Positions 30,168-43,328 of a stretch of DNA of 64,000 nucleotides are shown one piece after another (the stretch's first letter is position 1; each line of letters starts with the position of its first letter). The DNA comes from Chondrosia reniformis (lineage: Eukaryota > Porifera > Demospongiae > Chondrillida > Chondrillidae), in assembly GCA_947172415.1 (NCBI GenBank), contig OX359192.1, positions 4,032,501-4,096,500 on the forward strand. Reading direction: 5' to 3'. Below the pieces are notes generated by a model. It saw only the letters and a list, made by a program, of their open reading frames with translations. It was not told the DNA's origin and searched no databases. Both the position numbers and the translations under genes were made by a program.

Positions 30168-30259
30168 ACAACTAGTACATAAAATTAAGAGTTACAACTA
30201 ATTCATACAACTAGTAACTAATACAAATAACTAGTACATGGGACTAGTACATACAAGTC

Positions 30260-32092
30260 GTGTCACAAGTCCCCCTTCATTTACAAGCCCCTAGGCCATG
30301 TTTTAACAGGTGACCTACGTATTGTTAGTAACCCAAAACTTAGAAAACTTCTTAAGAAAGGACCCAAATTTAGAGAACTTAATAACTTTAATTGGGTAAC
30401 TGCTTTAAAAATGTGTAAGGAAGGTCTAGAAAATATAAGATTACCTGGGCCCGTAGAGAAAATGTATCTATTTCTGTATTTAGTGAGTGGGAAAATACTG
30501 TACTTAAGAAAATTAAAGATAGGATCTCTAAGCTGTCTATATTGTATACCAAATCCTCAGTAGCCAAGAAGACCCTTACTTGCTCTAAAATTAAGAAATA
30601 CTTAGCAGACCTACATGATAAGTATGTTATAGCCCCTGCCGATAAGGCCTCTAATAATATAATATTTATATGTAAGTCCTACTATAGACAAATTATTAAT
30701 GAAGAACTAGGCAGTACCTCCACTTATGCTAAATGTACAGTAAAACCCCAACAGTTAATTAGGAAACACATAGATTTCTTAAAACTAGGGAACTTAGAAC
30801 CTAAACCAGACTGGTGTAACCTTCCCTCTTTTTACTGGATGCCTAAGCTACATAAGAACCCTTACAACTACAGATTCAAAGCTGCTTCTCACAAATGTAC
30901 TACCAAACCCCTTTCTAGATTTCTAAATTCAGCACTCAGACCAATTCTCAAACATTTTAGAGAATACTGCCTAGGTATATATAGGAATACTGGTGTTAAT
31001 GCCTTTTGGATAGTAGAAAACTCACTAAAAGTCTTAGATAGTCTTAGGTCTATACCCGCTAGAAAAGCCCAGCTAGCTAGTTTTGATTTTTCTACATTAT
31101 ATACAGCGATCCCCCATAACCTACTTAAAGATAAGATTACTAACCTTATTCATAGTGCCTATACCTGTAGGAAGTCCCAATATATAGACGTCTGTCAGGA
31201 TAAAGCCTTTTGGTTTAACAATGTTTCCAATAAAGCAGTCACAGCTGTTCATTTAGTAGAGCTCTTTAATTACCTTATTGACAACATTTATGTATGTGTA
31301 GACGGTTCTGTATTTAAGCAATGTGTAGGTATCCCTATGGGTACTGACTGTGCCCCTGTAGTTGCTAATTTTTTCTCTTTGCCTATGAGTATGAGTTTAT
31401 GAAAGGACTACTTAAGGATAACATCACCTTAGATAGTAAATTTTCCAATACTTATAGGTATATTGATGACCTTTTATGTATTAACATCAAGGATGTTGAA
31501 CTGTCAATTAGTGATATTTACCCCAAAAAACTTATTCTTAAAAAGACAAATACCACCCCTAAAAATCCCCATTTTAGACTTAGATATAACCATTACTAAC
31601 AATCAATTTATCACTAAAGTATATGATAAGCGAGAGGACTTTAACTTTGATATAGTAAATTTCCCCCATTTAGATAGTAATATTCCTAATACCCCAGCCT
31701 ATGGTGTCTTTATTTCACAACTAATTAGGTATTCCAGAATATGTATTGACTTCTCCAGTTTTCAGGCTAAAAGTTTGCAGTTATGCAGTAGGCTTATTAA
31801 GCTGGGTTACAAATACTTTAAGCTAAAATCAACCTTTAAAACCATCCTATCCCGGCAGCCTGTAGTTAGAATCAAGTATAAGCAAAAAGTAGCTAGTATG
31901 CTTAAGGACTGTCTTGTGTTACCCCATATTGTGTTACCCCACCTCCAAAGAAATGTTACTATTAAAAGACCTAAGGGTAGACTTATGTAATATGTCCTAC
32001 TTGTGTCTATAGTTAATCTGAGTCTGTTTAACCTTTACAAGCAAGAATACTAATAGATTTATAATTAATTCATAAAAGTTAATTCGACCTAC
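30260..32092 (+). pseudogene. Penelope-like element reverse transcriptase, broken
   Basis: Recognisable RT of the Penelope-like class, spread over several frames. The N-terminal part (30260 to about 30440) has FIYKPLGHVLTGDLRIV. The main frame (about 30440-31370) has YLADLHDKYVIAPADKASNN, then LPSFYWMPKLHKNPYNYRF, the catalytic-block motif FDFSTLYTAIPHNLL, and GIPMGTDCAPVVANF. The next segment (31399-31599) has RYIDDLLCIN, the RT catalytic YxDD. The last segment (to 31990) has YDKREDFNFDIVNFPHLDSN and AYGVFISQLIRYSRIC. Frame changes near 30442, 31370 and 31560 separate these parts, so the copy is dead. The 5' end is truncated: no GIY-YIG endonuclease is visible. The 3' tail is cut at about 32092, where the second satellite begins. 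Confidence 0.85.
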
Positions 32093-33310
32093 ATCCTCGT
32101 ACGACGATGTTATCCGTAACACCATCGATCACGTGGGTTCCACAATATATATTGTAAATGAAGTCCAATTTATATACCACTCACTTTTGACTCGACATAT
32201 ATATGCAATATATAAGATATATAATATGCATATAAGATATATACAATAAATATTACATATAAGATATGTATTACATATATAAGATGTATGCTTTTTTTTC
32301 TTTTTCTGGACCCAGCCTTCTATTGAATCAGGGCATCATCGGACCTTCTATCCAGACGATGTCATCCGTAACACCATCGGTCACATGGGTCACCCTATAT
32401 ATGTTGTAAATGAAGTCCTATTTAATACCACTCACTTTTGGCTCAACATATATATGCAATATATATATATATATATAGAATATGCATATAAGATATATAC
32501 AATACATATAAGATATATAATACATATATAAGTTGTTTGCTTTTATTTCTTTTTTCTTTTTTCAGGACTAAACCTGGTATTGAACTGTGGCATCCTCGTA
32601 CCTTGCATCCAGACGATGTCATCCGTAACACCATCGGTCCCTTGGGTCACCCAATATATGTTGTAAATGAAGTCCTATTTAATACCACTCACTTTTGGTT
32701 CAACATGTATATGCAATATATATATATATAGAATATGCATATAAGATATATACAATATATATTATATATAAGATATATAATACATATATATTATGCATCC
32801 TTTTTTTCTTTTTTCAGGATCCAACCTGGTATTGAACCAGGACATCCTCGTACCTTGTATCCAGACGAGGTTATCCGTAACACCATCGGGCATGTGGATT
32901 CCACAATATATGTTGCAAATGATGTCCTATTTATATACCACTCACTTTTGACTCTACATATATATGCAATATATAAGATATATAATATTCATATAAGATA
33001 TATACAATATATATTACATATAAGATATATAATATGTATATATTATGTATGCTTTTTATCTTTTTCATGACCCAACCTGGTATTGAACCAGGACATCCTC
33101 GTACCTTGTATCCAGACGATGTCATCCGTAACACCATCGGTCCCGTGGGTCACCCAATATATATTGTAAATGAAGTCCTATTTAATACCACTCACTTTTG
33201 GTTCAACATATATATGCAATATATATATATATATAGAATATGCATATAAGATATATACAATATATATTACATATAAGATATATAATACATATATATTATG
33301 TATGCTTTTT

Positions 33311-33379
33311 AGGGGCTTCCACAGGCAGCCCCCTCTATTGTTTTCATAATGCGATTTATGTATGGCTTCATGTTACGGA

Positions 33380-33411
<32 letters not shown>

Positions 33412-33724
33412 AATATATATATAATACAAGTTCATACACAACTATTATAACACATGTTATATGTCAAATTATGTATAATACGAGTTCATACACCACTATT
33501 GTAACACTTAATTTATACGTCAATACATCGTTTTTGCAAATGGCGGCGTTCAGGAAGCTTTAGTTAACGAATCTTTTCTGTCGTTATTTATAATTTTCAG
33601 GACACTTAAGGGTCCTCAATTGTTACGATTAAGAATAGTATATCAAAGCCCAACAATGCGGCCAAGTAGTTGGAGTAAATTCGGGGGGCGGCAGCTCCTC
33701 GAGTTTTTAAACTCGAACTACTTG
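33311..33724 (+). mobile_element. Short hairpin-ended element, family A (Helentron/HINE-like)
   Basis: A 414-bp insertion in the pyrimidine tract of a satellite unit, with T on both sides. It starts with a hairpin-prone aggggc..aggcagcccc and carries two tandem variants of the aatacRagttcata unit. It ends with gcggcagctcctcgagt, a gagtttttaaactc hairpin and CTACTTG. T-T insertion, internal tandem units and a 3' hairpin match non-autonomous Helentron relatives. That is inference from structure only. Confidence 0.6.
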
Positions 33725-33905
33725 TTTTTCCTTTTTCATGACACAACCTGGTTTTGTACTAGGGCATCCTCGTACCTTGTATCCAGACGATGTCATCCGT
33801 AACACCATCGGTCACGTGGGTCACCCATTTTATGTTGTAAATGAAGTCCTATTTATATACCAATCACTTTTGATTCTACATATATATGCAATATATGTAT
33901 ATATA

Positions 33906-34283
33906 CAAGTAAATAAAAAACATTTACAAAAATGATGTTAGAAGTAGTAATAGCAGTGTTCACTAATACATCTGCAAAAAGTATCGAAACAAGACACTGA
34001 TTATATGATAAGGCTAATCATACAGAAGTTGCATAGATACTGAAATTTAAGTAACTTAACCATACACTTCTGTGTTTGGGCGCACTAACCTTAAGTAGGA
34101 ATGGTGCGCCCAAACACAGAAGTGTATGGTTAAGTTACTTAAATTTCAGTATATATGCAACTTCTGTATGATTAGCCTTATCATATAATCAGTGTCTTGC
34201 TTCGATACTTTTTGCAGATGTATTAGTGAACACTGCCATTACTACTTCTAACATCATTTTTGTAAATGTTTTTTATTTACTTG
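33906..34283. repeat. 378-bp near-perfect palindrome
   Basis: The left arm (caagtaaataaaaaacattt ...) and the right arm (... aaatgttttttatttacttg) are reverse complements over about 183 nt each, with a centre near 34094. Only a few mismatches are visible by eye. The strand can fold into one long hairpin. Confidence 0.9.
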
Positions 34284-34577
34284 TATTCCCCCTTTTTTCC
34301 TCTTAATATTACTTGTTTTAAATTGATTTGAAAGTTTTCTTGGCGAAGATCTCAAAATAACGTCTTAGACAAGAGAAATATGCCGAAAACCATGATCTCT
34401 TAATTAAAAAATGGCGTCCGAGAAGACCACTATTTTCGCTCTTCACAATTAACATGCTTATTGTAGAGGGCATTCAGATTTAGGGCGTCTATTCCCTAGT
34501 TCCGAAATATTTATGACGATTTATAACTAGTACGTGCCCGTATAAGCTCGCATATTAGCGCTAGTCTATTCAAAAAA

Positions 34578-34623
34578 AGAAGAAGAAGAAGAAGAAGAAG
34601 AAGAAGAAGAAGAAGAAGAAGAA
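34578..34623 (+). repeat. GAA trinucleotide repeat
   Basis: About 15 uninterrupted gaa units within the Helitron-like element at 33906-34865. Purine-only tracts of this kind can form triplexes. Confidence 0.95.
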
Positions 34624-35137
34624 AAAATGAATTTTGGAAGTGGGTCTATTCCTAGTTAGCCGCTTTTTGAACGTTATAGAGCGTGTAGAGCGTCGAAACA
34701 TGTTTTGGCATTTAGGAAAGCGTGCATTAATCGCTGCCAATAACCGAATATAACCGAAAATCGCTTCGTTGGCGATTTATGAGGTGTTGATTGGTAATAC
34801 ATTGGATAGTGCGGCCATTTTTTTTTCGGCCATTCCTACTTAGAGAGTACTACCGTACTCTCTGATAATATGCATATAAGATATATACAATATATATTAC
34901 ATATAAGATATATAATACATATATAAAATGTATGCTTTTTTCTTTTTGGTTTTTCAAGACCCAACCTGGTATTGAACCAGGGCATCCTCATACCTTGTAT
35001 CCAGACGATGTCATCTGTAACATCATCGGTCACCTGTGTCACCAATATATTTTGTAAATGAAGTCCTATTTATATACCACTCACTTTTGACTCTACATAT
35101 ATATGCAATATATATATATATAATATGCATATGTATA

Positions 35138-35292
35138 TGACCCAGTGGAGAAGAAGATGAAAGAAGGGAAAAGAAGGAAGAAAAGACTGCTGTATCTTCA
35201 TCTAAAGCTCTCTTTAGGTTTAGTTCCCTTATAGGCTCTTTTTACAGATTAGGCATATAGGATGTAGGAAAATGGTATCTTAGATTTTTCAT
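35138..35292 (+). mobile_element. PLE tail copy starting at the predicted ribozyme cleavage site
   Basis: A 155-bp copy of the PLE 3' tail inserted in a satellite unit. It begins tgacccagtggag, the base directly after the GTC of the hammerhead in the longer copies, and ends at the common terminus tagatttttcat. See the finding on this start point. Confidence 0.8.
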
Positions 35293-36463
35293 ATAAGATA
35301 TATATAATATATATAACATGTAAGATATATAATACTTATATATTATGTATGCTCTTTTTTCTTTTTTCAGTACCCAACCTGGTATTGAACCAGGACATCA
35401 TTGTACTTTGTATCCAGACAATGTTATCCGTAACACTATCGGTCACATGGGTTCCACAATATATGTTGTAAATGAAGTCCTATTTATATACCACTCACTT
35501 TTGACTCTACATCTATATGCAATATATAAGATATATGCAATATATAATACATATAAGATATATAATACATATATAAGTTGTTTGCTTTTTTTCTTTTTTT
35601 TTCTTTTTTCAGGACTAAACCTGTTATTGAACTGGGGCATCCTCATACCTTGTATCCAGACGATGTCATCCGTAACAGCATCGGTCACGTGGGTCACCCA
35701 ATATATGTTGTAAATGAAGGCCTATTTAATACCACTCACTTTTGACTCTACATATATATGCAATATATATATATATATATATAATATGCATATAAGATAT
35801 ATACATTATATATTACATATAAGATATATAATACATATATAAGATGTATGCTTTTTTCTTTTTTTTTTCAGGACCCCACCTGGTATTGAACCAGGGTATC
35901 CTCTTACGACGATGTTATCCGTAACATCATCGGTCACGTGGGTTCCACGATGTATCTTGTAAATGAAGTCCTATTTATATACCACTCACTTTTGACTACA
36001 TTTATATGCAATATATAAGATATATAATATGCATATAAGATATATACAATATATATTAAATATAAGATATATAATACATATACATTGGAACCTCTGTTAA
36101 CGGACATTCCCAATAGCGAAAACCTCCACTACAACGGCCCGGAAATAAAGCACCGACTGAATTTCGTATTAAAGTAGTATGTAAGAACCCTCCGTATAGC
36201 GGAAACCTCTCATTTCCATAATAACGAACTTATCTCCTTTGCCAAAGTGTAAATTCTATCTCTATTTAACGGAAAAGGGAATCACAATTCGAACGTGATA
36301 TATCGGGAATTAACGTGTGTGCAAAAGAATGCGAATTGCGAGTAGTATACACGATCTTTTGAACCGTATTGATTTGACACCTCAGTAACTTCGTATACAC
36401 ATCCCGTACAACTAAGCATTCTTTTAACCACAATGTTTACTTATACGCGAATTTTCGACCAGA

Positions 36464-36950
36464 TTCAAATCCAGTGATATTATTAGGTAAGCAGCTGCCA
36501 TCTAAGGAGAGGAGGAGCGTCTTGAATAAGATAGATATGAACAGAACCGACATAGTAAGGAAAGCCTCCATAAGGACAAAGAACTGTCGTTCTTAAATGT
36601 CCTTTAAAAAGCTTTTTAAATGAGCACGTACAGAACACAGGATCAAATTACAGGTTTCATATGGTGTGAAATCTATTTGAAAATTCTTGAACAGCCAGGT
36701 TTCAAAGGGTGCTCAAAAATGTGCTAACAGATTAATTTCACTGGTTTCAAATTTTAACAGCCCCCTTTCCGAGTTTATACATACTTTCATACCTTTTGAA
36801 ACCTGGCAGTTCATAGAGTTTCAAATAGGTTTCATACCATCTGAAACCTGATATTTGATCCTTTGGAATAAAGTTATCTTGAAAAGTATCTTCTTAGAGA
36901 TGCTCCTCCTGTCCATAGATGGCAGCTGCTTAACTATCACTGGATTCGAA
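36464..36950. repeat. Foldback element with about 220-nt arms, nested in the pogo relic
   Basis: The left arm begins with tccagtgata and gcagctgccatcta and runs past caggtttcatatggtgtgaa. The right arm contains the inverted counterparts in the reverse order (ttcataccatctgaaacctg, tagatggcagctgc, tatcactgga). ttcaaa and ttcgaaa at the two outer edges may be remains of a target duplication. No coding sequence is present. Confidence 0.75.
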
Positions 36951-36951
36951 A

Positions 36952-37092
36952 GAATCCCTGCAGGACATCAAATACTTTTTGGAGAGCTATTCCCACTTTA
37001 TTGAAGCAGCTACTACCAGCAACCTTATTGATAGAGTTGCAATGTTGCATTCAGTTTGTGCCAGAAAGACTACTATAGATGATCATAATTAA
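36952..37092 (+). pseudogene. Transposase C-terminal fragment
   Basis: A 46-codon open stretch ends in TAA and reads ESLQDIKYFLESYSHF followed by NLIDRVAMLHSVCARKT and TIDDH. Its composition and helical pattern resemble the C-termini of Tigger/jerky-like transposases, and its position inside the TIRs fits. The upstream part of the gene is replaced by the foldback insertion. Confidence 0.45.
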
Positions 37093-40000
37093 GGACTATA
37101 GTTACATGTGTGCATGTAAATGTATATATATGCAGTCTGAGTAATTATTTCTGTGTAAAAACAAGAAATGCGCAAAACCTCCCTTTAAAGAAAACCTCCT
37201 AAATAAAGTAAAAAGAAATTGTCCCAATGTTGTTAGTTATTCGGAGGTTCCACGGAAATAGATGCATGCTTTTTTATTTTTTATTTTTTCAGGACCCCAC
37301 CTGGTATTGTACCATGGCATCCTTGTACGAAGATGTTATCCGTAACATCATCGGTCACATAGGTGCCATAATGTATGTTGTAAATGAAGTCCTATTTATA
37401 TAACACTCACTTTTGACTCTACATATATATGCAATATATAAGATATATAATATGCATATAAGATATATTCAATATATATTACATATAAGATATATAATAT
37501 ATATATAAGTTGTTGACTTTTTCTTTTTTCAGGACCCAACCTGGTATTGAACTGGGGCATCCTCGTACCTTGTATCCAGACGATGTCATCCGTAACACCA
37601 TCGGTCACGGGCGTCACCGAATATATGTTGTAAATGAAGTCTTATTTATATACCACACACTTTTGACTCTATATATATATGCAATATATATATATATATA
37701 TATATAATATGCATATAAGATATATACAATATATATTGCATATAAGATATATAATACATATATATTATGCATGCTTTTTTTCTTTTTTCAGGACCCAACC
37801 TGGTATTGAATCAGGACATCTTCGTACCTTGTATCCAGACGATGTTATCCGTAACACAATCGGTCATGTGGGCTCCACAATATATGTTGTAAATGATGTC
37901 CTATTTATATACCACTTACTTTTGACTCTACATATATATGCAATATATATATATATATAATATGAATATAAGATATATACAATATATATTACATATAAGA
38001 TAAGTTGTTTCCTTTTTTTTCAGGACGCAACCTGGTATTGAACCAGGGCATCCTCGTACTACGATGTTATCCATAACATCATCGGTCACGTCGGTTCCAC
38101 AATGTATCTTATAAATGAAGTCCTATTTATATACCACTCACTTTTGACTCTTCATATATATGCAATATATAAGATATATAATATGCATATAAGATATATT
38201 CAATATATATTACATATAAGGTATATAATACATATATAAGTTGTTGGCTTTTTTCTTTTTCCAGGACCCAACCTGGTACTGAACCAGGGCATCCTCGTAC
38301 CTTGTATCCAGACGATGAAATCCGTAATACCATCGGTCACGTGGGTCACCCAATATATGTTGTAAATGAAGTCCTATTTATATACCACTCACTTTTGACT
38401 CTTCATATATATGCAATATATAAGATATATAATATGCATATAAGATATATTCAATATATATTACATATAAGATATATAATAAATATATAAGTTGTTGGCT
38501 TTTTTCTTTTTCCAGGACCCAACCTGGTATTGAACTAGGGCATCCTCGTACCTTGTATCCAGACGATGAAATCCGTAATACCATCAGTCACGTGGGTTAC
38601 CCAATATATGTTGTAAATGAAGTCCTATTTATATATCACAAACTTTTGACTCTATATATATATGCAATATATATATATATATAAAATGCATATAAGATAT
38701 ATACAATATATATTATATATAAGATTTATAATACATATATATTATGCATGCTTTTTTTCTATTTTCAGGACCCTACCTGGTATTGAACCAGGACATCCTC
38801 GTACCTTGTTTCCAGACGATGTTATCCGTGACACCATCGGTCACGTGGGTTCCACAATATATGGTGTAAATGATGTCCTATTTAATACCACTCACTTTTG
38901 ACTCTACATATATATGCAATATATATATATATAATATGCATATAAGATATATACAATATATATTACTTATAAGATATATAATACATATATAAGTTGTTTT
39001 TTTCTTTTTTCTGGACCCAATTTGGTATTGAACCAGGGCATCCTCGTACGACGATGTTATCCATAACACCATCGGTCACTTGGTTTCCACCATGTATTAT
39101 GTAAATGAAATCCAATTTATATACCACTCACTTTAGACTCTACATTTATATGCAATATATAAGATATATAATATGCATATAAGATATATACAATATATAT
39201 TACATATGAGATATATAATACATATAATAGATGTATGCTTTTTTCTTTTTTCTTTTTTCAGGACCCCACCTGGTATTGAACTATGGTATCCTCGAACGAT
39301 GATGTTATTCGTAACACCATCAGTCAAGTGGGTTCCACAATGTATCTTTTAAATGAAGTCCTATTTATATACCACTCACTTTTGACTCTACATATATATG
39401 CAATATATAAGATATATAATATGCATATAAGATATATACAATATATTATACATATAAGATATATAATACATATATAAATTGTTGGCTTTTTTCAGGACAC
39501 AACCTGGTTTTGAACCAGGACATCCTCGTACCTTGTATCGAGACGATGTTATCCGTGACACCATCGGTCACGTGGGTTCCACAATATATGTTGTAAATGA
39601 TGTCCTATTTATATACCACTCACTTTTGACTCTATATATATATGCTATATATATATATATATAATATGCATATAAGATATATACAATATATATTACATAT
39701 AAAATATATAATACATATATATTATGCATGCTTTTTTTTTCTTTTTTCAGGACCCCACCTGGTATTGAACCATGGTATCCTCGTACGAGATGTTAAACGT
39801 AACACCATCGGTCACATGGGTTCCACAATGTATCTTGTAAATGAAGTCCTATTTATATACCATTCACTTTTGACTCTACATATATATGCAATATATAAGA
39901 TATATAATATGCATATAAGATATATACAATATATATTACATATAAGATATATAATACATAAATAAGTTGTTTTCTTTTTTTCTTTTTTTCTTTTTTCAGA

Positions 40001-42473
40001 ACCCTACCTGGTTTTGTACTAGGGCATCCTCGTACCTTGTATCCAGACGATGTCATCCGTAAAACCATCGGTCACGTGGGTCACCCAATTTATATTGTAA
40101 ATGAAGTCCTATTTATATACCAATCACTTTTGACTCTACATATATATGCAATATATATATATATATATATAATATGCATATAAGATATATACAATATATA
40201 TTACATATAAGATATATAATACATATATAAGATGTATGCTTTTTTCTTTTTGGTTTTTCAAGACCCAACCTGGTATTGAACCAGGGAATCCTCATACCTT
40301 GTATCCAGACGATGTCATCCGTAACACCATCGGTCACCTGTGTCACATATATATTTTGTAAATGAAGTCCTATTTATATACCACTCACTTTTGACTCTAC
40401 ATATATATGCAATATATATATATATATAATATGCCTATAAGATATATACAATATATTACGTATAAGATATATAATACATGTATATTATCTATGCTTTTTT
40501 CTTTTTTCAGGACACAACCTGGTATTGAACCAAGACTTCCTCGTATTTTGTATCCGGAGTATGTTATCCGTAACACCATTGGTCATGTGGGTTTCACAAT
40601 ATATGTTGTAAATGAAGTCCTATTTCTATACCACTCACTATTGACTCTACATATATATGTAATATATAAGATATATAATATGCATATATGATATATACAA
40701 TATATATAACATATAAGATATATAATATATAAGATATATAAATATATATAAGATGTATGCCTTTTTTCTTTTTTCTTTTTTCAGAACCCCAACTAGTATT
40801 GAACCAGGGCATCCTCGTACGATGATGTTATCCGTAACACCATTGGTCAGGTGGGTTCCACAATGTAAATGAAGTCCTATTTATATACCACTCACTTTTG
40901 ACTCTACATATATGTGCAATATATAAGATATATAAAATGCATATAAGATATATACAATATATATTACTTATAAGATATATAATACATATATAAGTTGTTT
41001 TCTTTTTTCTTTTTTTCTTTTTTCAGGACCCAAACTGGTTTTGAACTAGAGCATCCTCGTACCTTGTATCCAGACAATGTCATCCGAAACACCATCGGTC
41101 ACGTGGGTCACCCAATATATGTTGTAAATGAAGTCCTATTTATATACCACACACTTTTGACTCTACATATATATGCAATATATATATATATATATAAAAT
41201 GCATATAAGATATATACAATATACATTACATATAAGATATATAATACATATATATTATGCATGCTTTTTTCTTTTTCAGTACCAAACCTGGTATTGAACC
41301 AGGACATCGTCGTACCTTCTATCCAGACGAAGTTACCCGTAACACCATCGGTCACCTGGGTTCCACAATATATGTTTTAAATGAAATCCTATTTATATAC
41401 CACTCAATTTTGACTGTACATATATATTCAATATATGAGATATATAATATGCATATAAGATATATAAAATAAACATTATATATAAGATATATAATACATA
41501 TATAAGTTGTTTTCTTTTTTTCTTTTTTTCTCTTTGCATGGCCCAACCTGGTTTTGAACTAGGGCATCCTCGTACCTTGTTTCCAGACGATGTCATCCGC
41601 AACACCATCGGTCACTTGGGTTTCACAATATATGTTGTAAATGAAGTCCTCTTTATATACCATTCACTTTTGACTCTACCTATATATGCAATATATATAT
41701 ATATAATATGCATATAAGGTATATACAGTATATATTACATAAAGGATATATAATACTTATATATTATGTATGCTTTTTTTCTTTTTTGAGGACCCAATCT
41801 GGTATTGAACCAGGACATCCTCGTACCTTGTATCCACACAATGTTATCCCTAAAACTATCGGTCTCATGGGTTCCAAAATATATGTTGTAAATGAAGTCC
41901 TATTTATATACCACTCACTTTTGACTGTACATATATATGCAATATATGTATATATAATATGCATATAAGATAAATACAATATATATTACATATAAGATAT
42001 ATAATATATGTATAAGATATATGCTGTTTTCTTTTTTCTTTATTCAGGACCCAACCTTTTATTGAACCAGGGCATCCTCGTACCTTGTATCCAGACGATG
42101 TCATCCGAAACACCATCGTTCATGTGCGTCACCCAATATATGTTGTAAATGAAGTCCTATTTATATACCACACACTTTTGACTCTATATATATATGCAAT
42201 ATATATATATACATATATATATATATAATATGCATATAAGATATTTACAATATATATTATATATAAGATATATAATACATATATATTATGCATGCTTTTT
42301 TTTCTATTTTCAGGACTCTACCTGGTATTGAACCAGGACATCCTCGTACCTTATTTCCAGACGATGTTATCCGTGACACCATCGGTCACGTGGGTTCCAC
42401 AATATATGTTGTAAATGATGTCCTATTTATATACCACTCACTTTTGACTCTACATATATATGCAATATATATA

Positions 42474-43328
42474 CAGGGAAGCCGCCGAATAACGGACACG
42501 CTCGGACCCACCATTTTATCTTTTATTCAGAGGTTGTCCTCTTCTCGGTTGTCGGCCCATAACCACCCTCTAAACAACTAATTGTGTAAAAGCAACTAGC
42601 TACCAGTTATATATGTCATTCGCAAAGTACGGATTCGGACAATCCATGGATTGCCCTGCGCAAAGTGTTAATCCACACTATATTACGGCTCATGATCAAG
42701 ATCCAAGAGATGCAATAAATACACACCAACAAGTTATAGGAAGCTACAAACACTAACATTTTACTAACATAACGGTTTACTAACTTAAAGGTTATGCTGG
42801 GCACGATCCTCAGAAGCAGGACTTCCTATTAGATGGTTTGGTACGAGTGGTTTTAGGACAGTTAAAATGAACAACTACCAAATGTATAAATCATTCGCTT
42901 AGACCAATCAGGTTTAAGGCCACTTTTATCGACCTTTGAATAGTTGAAAAGTAGGAGCGCAATGAGCTAGCGGGCGGAACCGAAATTCCCTTGAGACTAC
43001 TGTACGTACGATCCGCTGGACATCTGTAGCTATTTTATGTAGCTAGATACTTATGACTTACGTTAACTTTGTTCACTGTACTATTATCGTTTTATTGTAT
43101 TAGTTTCGTCTCGTCTTTAGTTTAACTATCTGCTTTCGGAGGTTAGTATGTATTGTCAGAGATCAGTCTGAGGCTTGGCTAGTGTCTGTTGTCCGGAGTT
43201 CGGAGGTGCCGCTACTCGGAGGTTCGAAATGTACTAGTTCTATGGTAAAGTCAATCGGGGGCGTAAGATTTGTCCGCTGTACAGAGGTTGTTCGCTTTTT
43301 GGAGAGTCCGCTAATAGAGGTTTTACAG
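42474..43328. mobile_element. TA-flanked DNA-transposon relic, non-coding
   Basis: An 855-bp unique insertion in the satellite flanked by TA on both sides. The left end contains aataacggac and the right end, read on the other strand, contains aacctctattagcggac, as in other pogo-like ends here. The inverted ends are poorly conserved. No transposase is recognised in either strand. Confidence 0.55.

Larger units (their letters stand above)
1..30259. repeat. Degenerate 13-bp minisatellite array (consensus actagtacataca)
   Basis: About 26 kb of this interval is made of variants of a 13-bp unit; many copies carry the ACTAGT hexamer followed by acata. The unit holds one G and three Cs, so the plus strand is strongly G-poor. 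Blocks of several hundred bases recur in similar order, for example around 25440-25600, 26800-26970 and 28350-28510, so higher-order duplication has been at work. The array is broken by the elements listed separately at 303-1050, 3598-5331, 8548-8792, 12241-12876, 13477-13863, 16905-18166 and 29345-30167. Between them I see no genes. Open frames inside the array are unit translations rich in Y, V, C and L. Confidence 0.95.
33906..34865 (-). mobile_element. Helitron-like non-autonomous element with giant 3' palindrome
   Basis: Read on the minus strand, the element begins TCAGAGAGTACGG after an A at 34865 and ends ACTTG before a T at 33906. The satellite sequence is cleanly split (tatata | taatatgcat) with no duplication. 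Its 5' dyad matches the start of the element at 303-1050. The 3' end is a 378-bp palindrome (33906-34283). A GAA-repeat run lies inside. The terminal CTTG departs from the usual CTRR. No coding frame is seen. Confidence 0.65.
36083..37255 (+). mobile_element. Pogo/Tigger-type transposon relic in the satellite
   Basis: The ends carry inverted TGGAACCTC (left ttggaacctctgttaacgg; right ends gttattcggaggttccacgg), and the left end follows a TA in satellite DNA. The interior has a transposase-like C-terminal fragment (36952-37092) and has itself been split by a foldback element (36464-36950). The ends are diverged, so the exact right boundary is uncertain. Confidence 0.6.
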
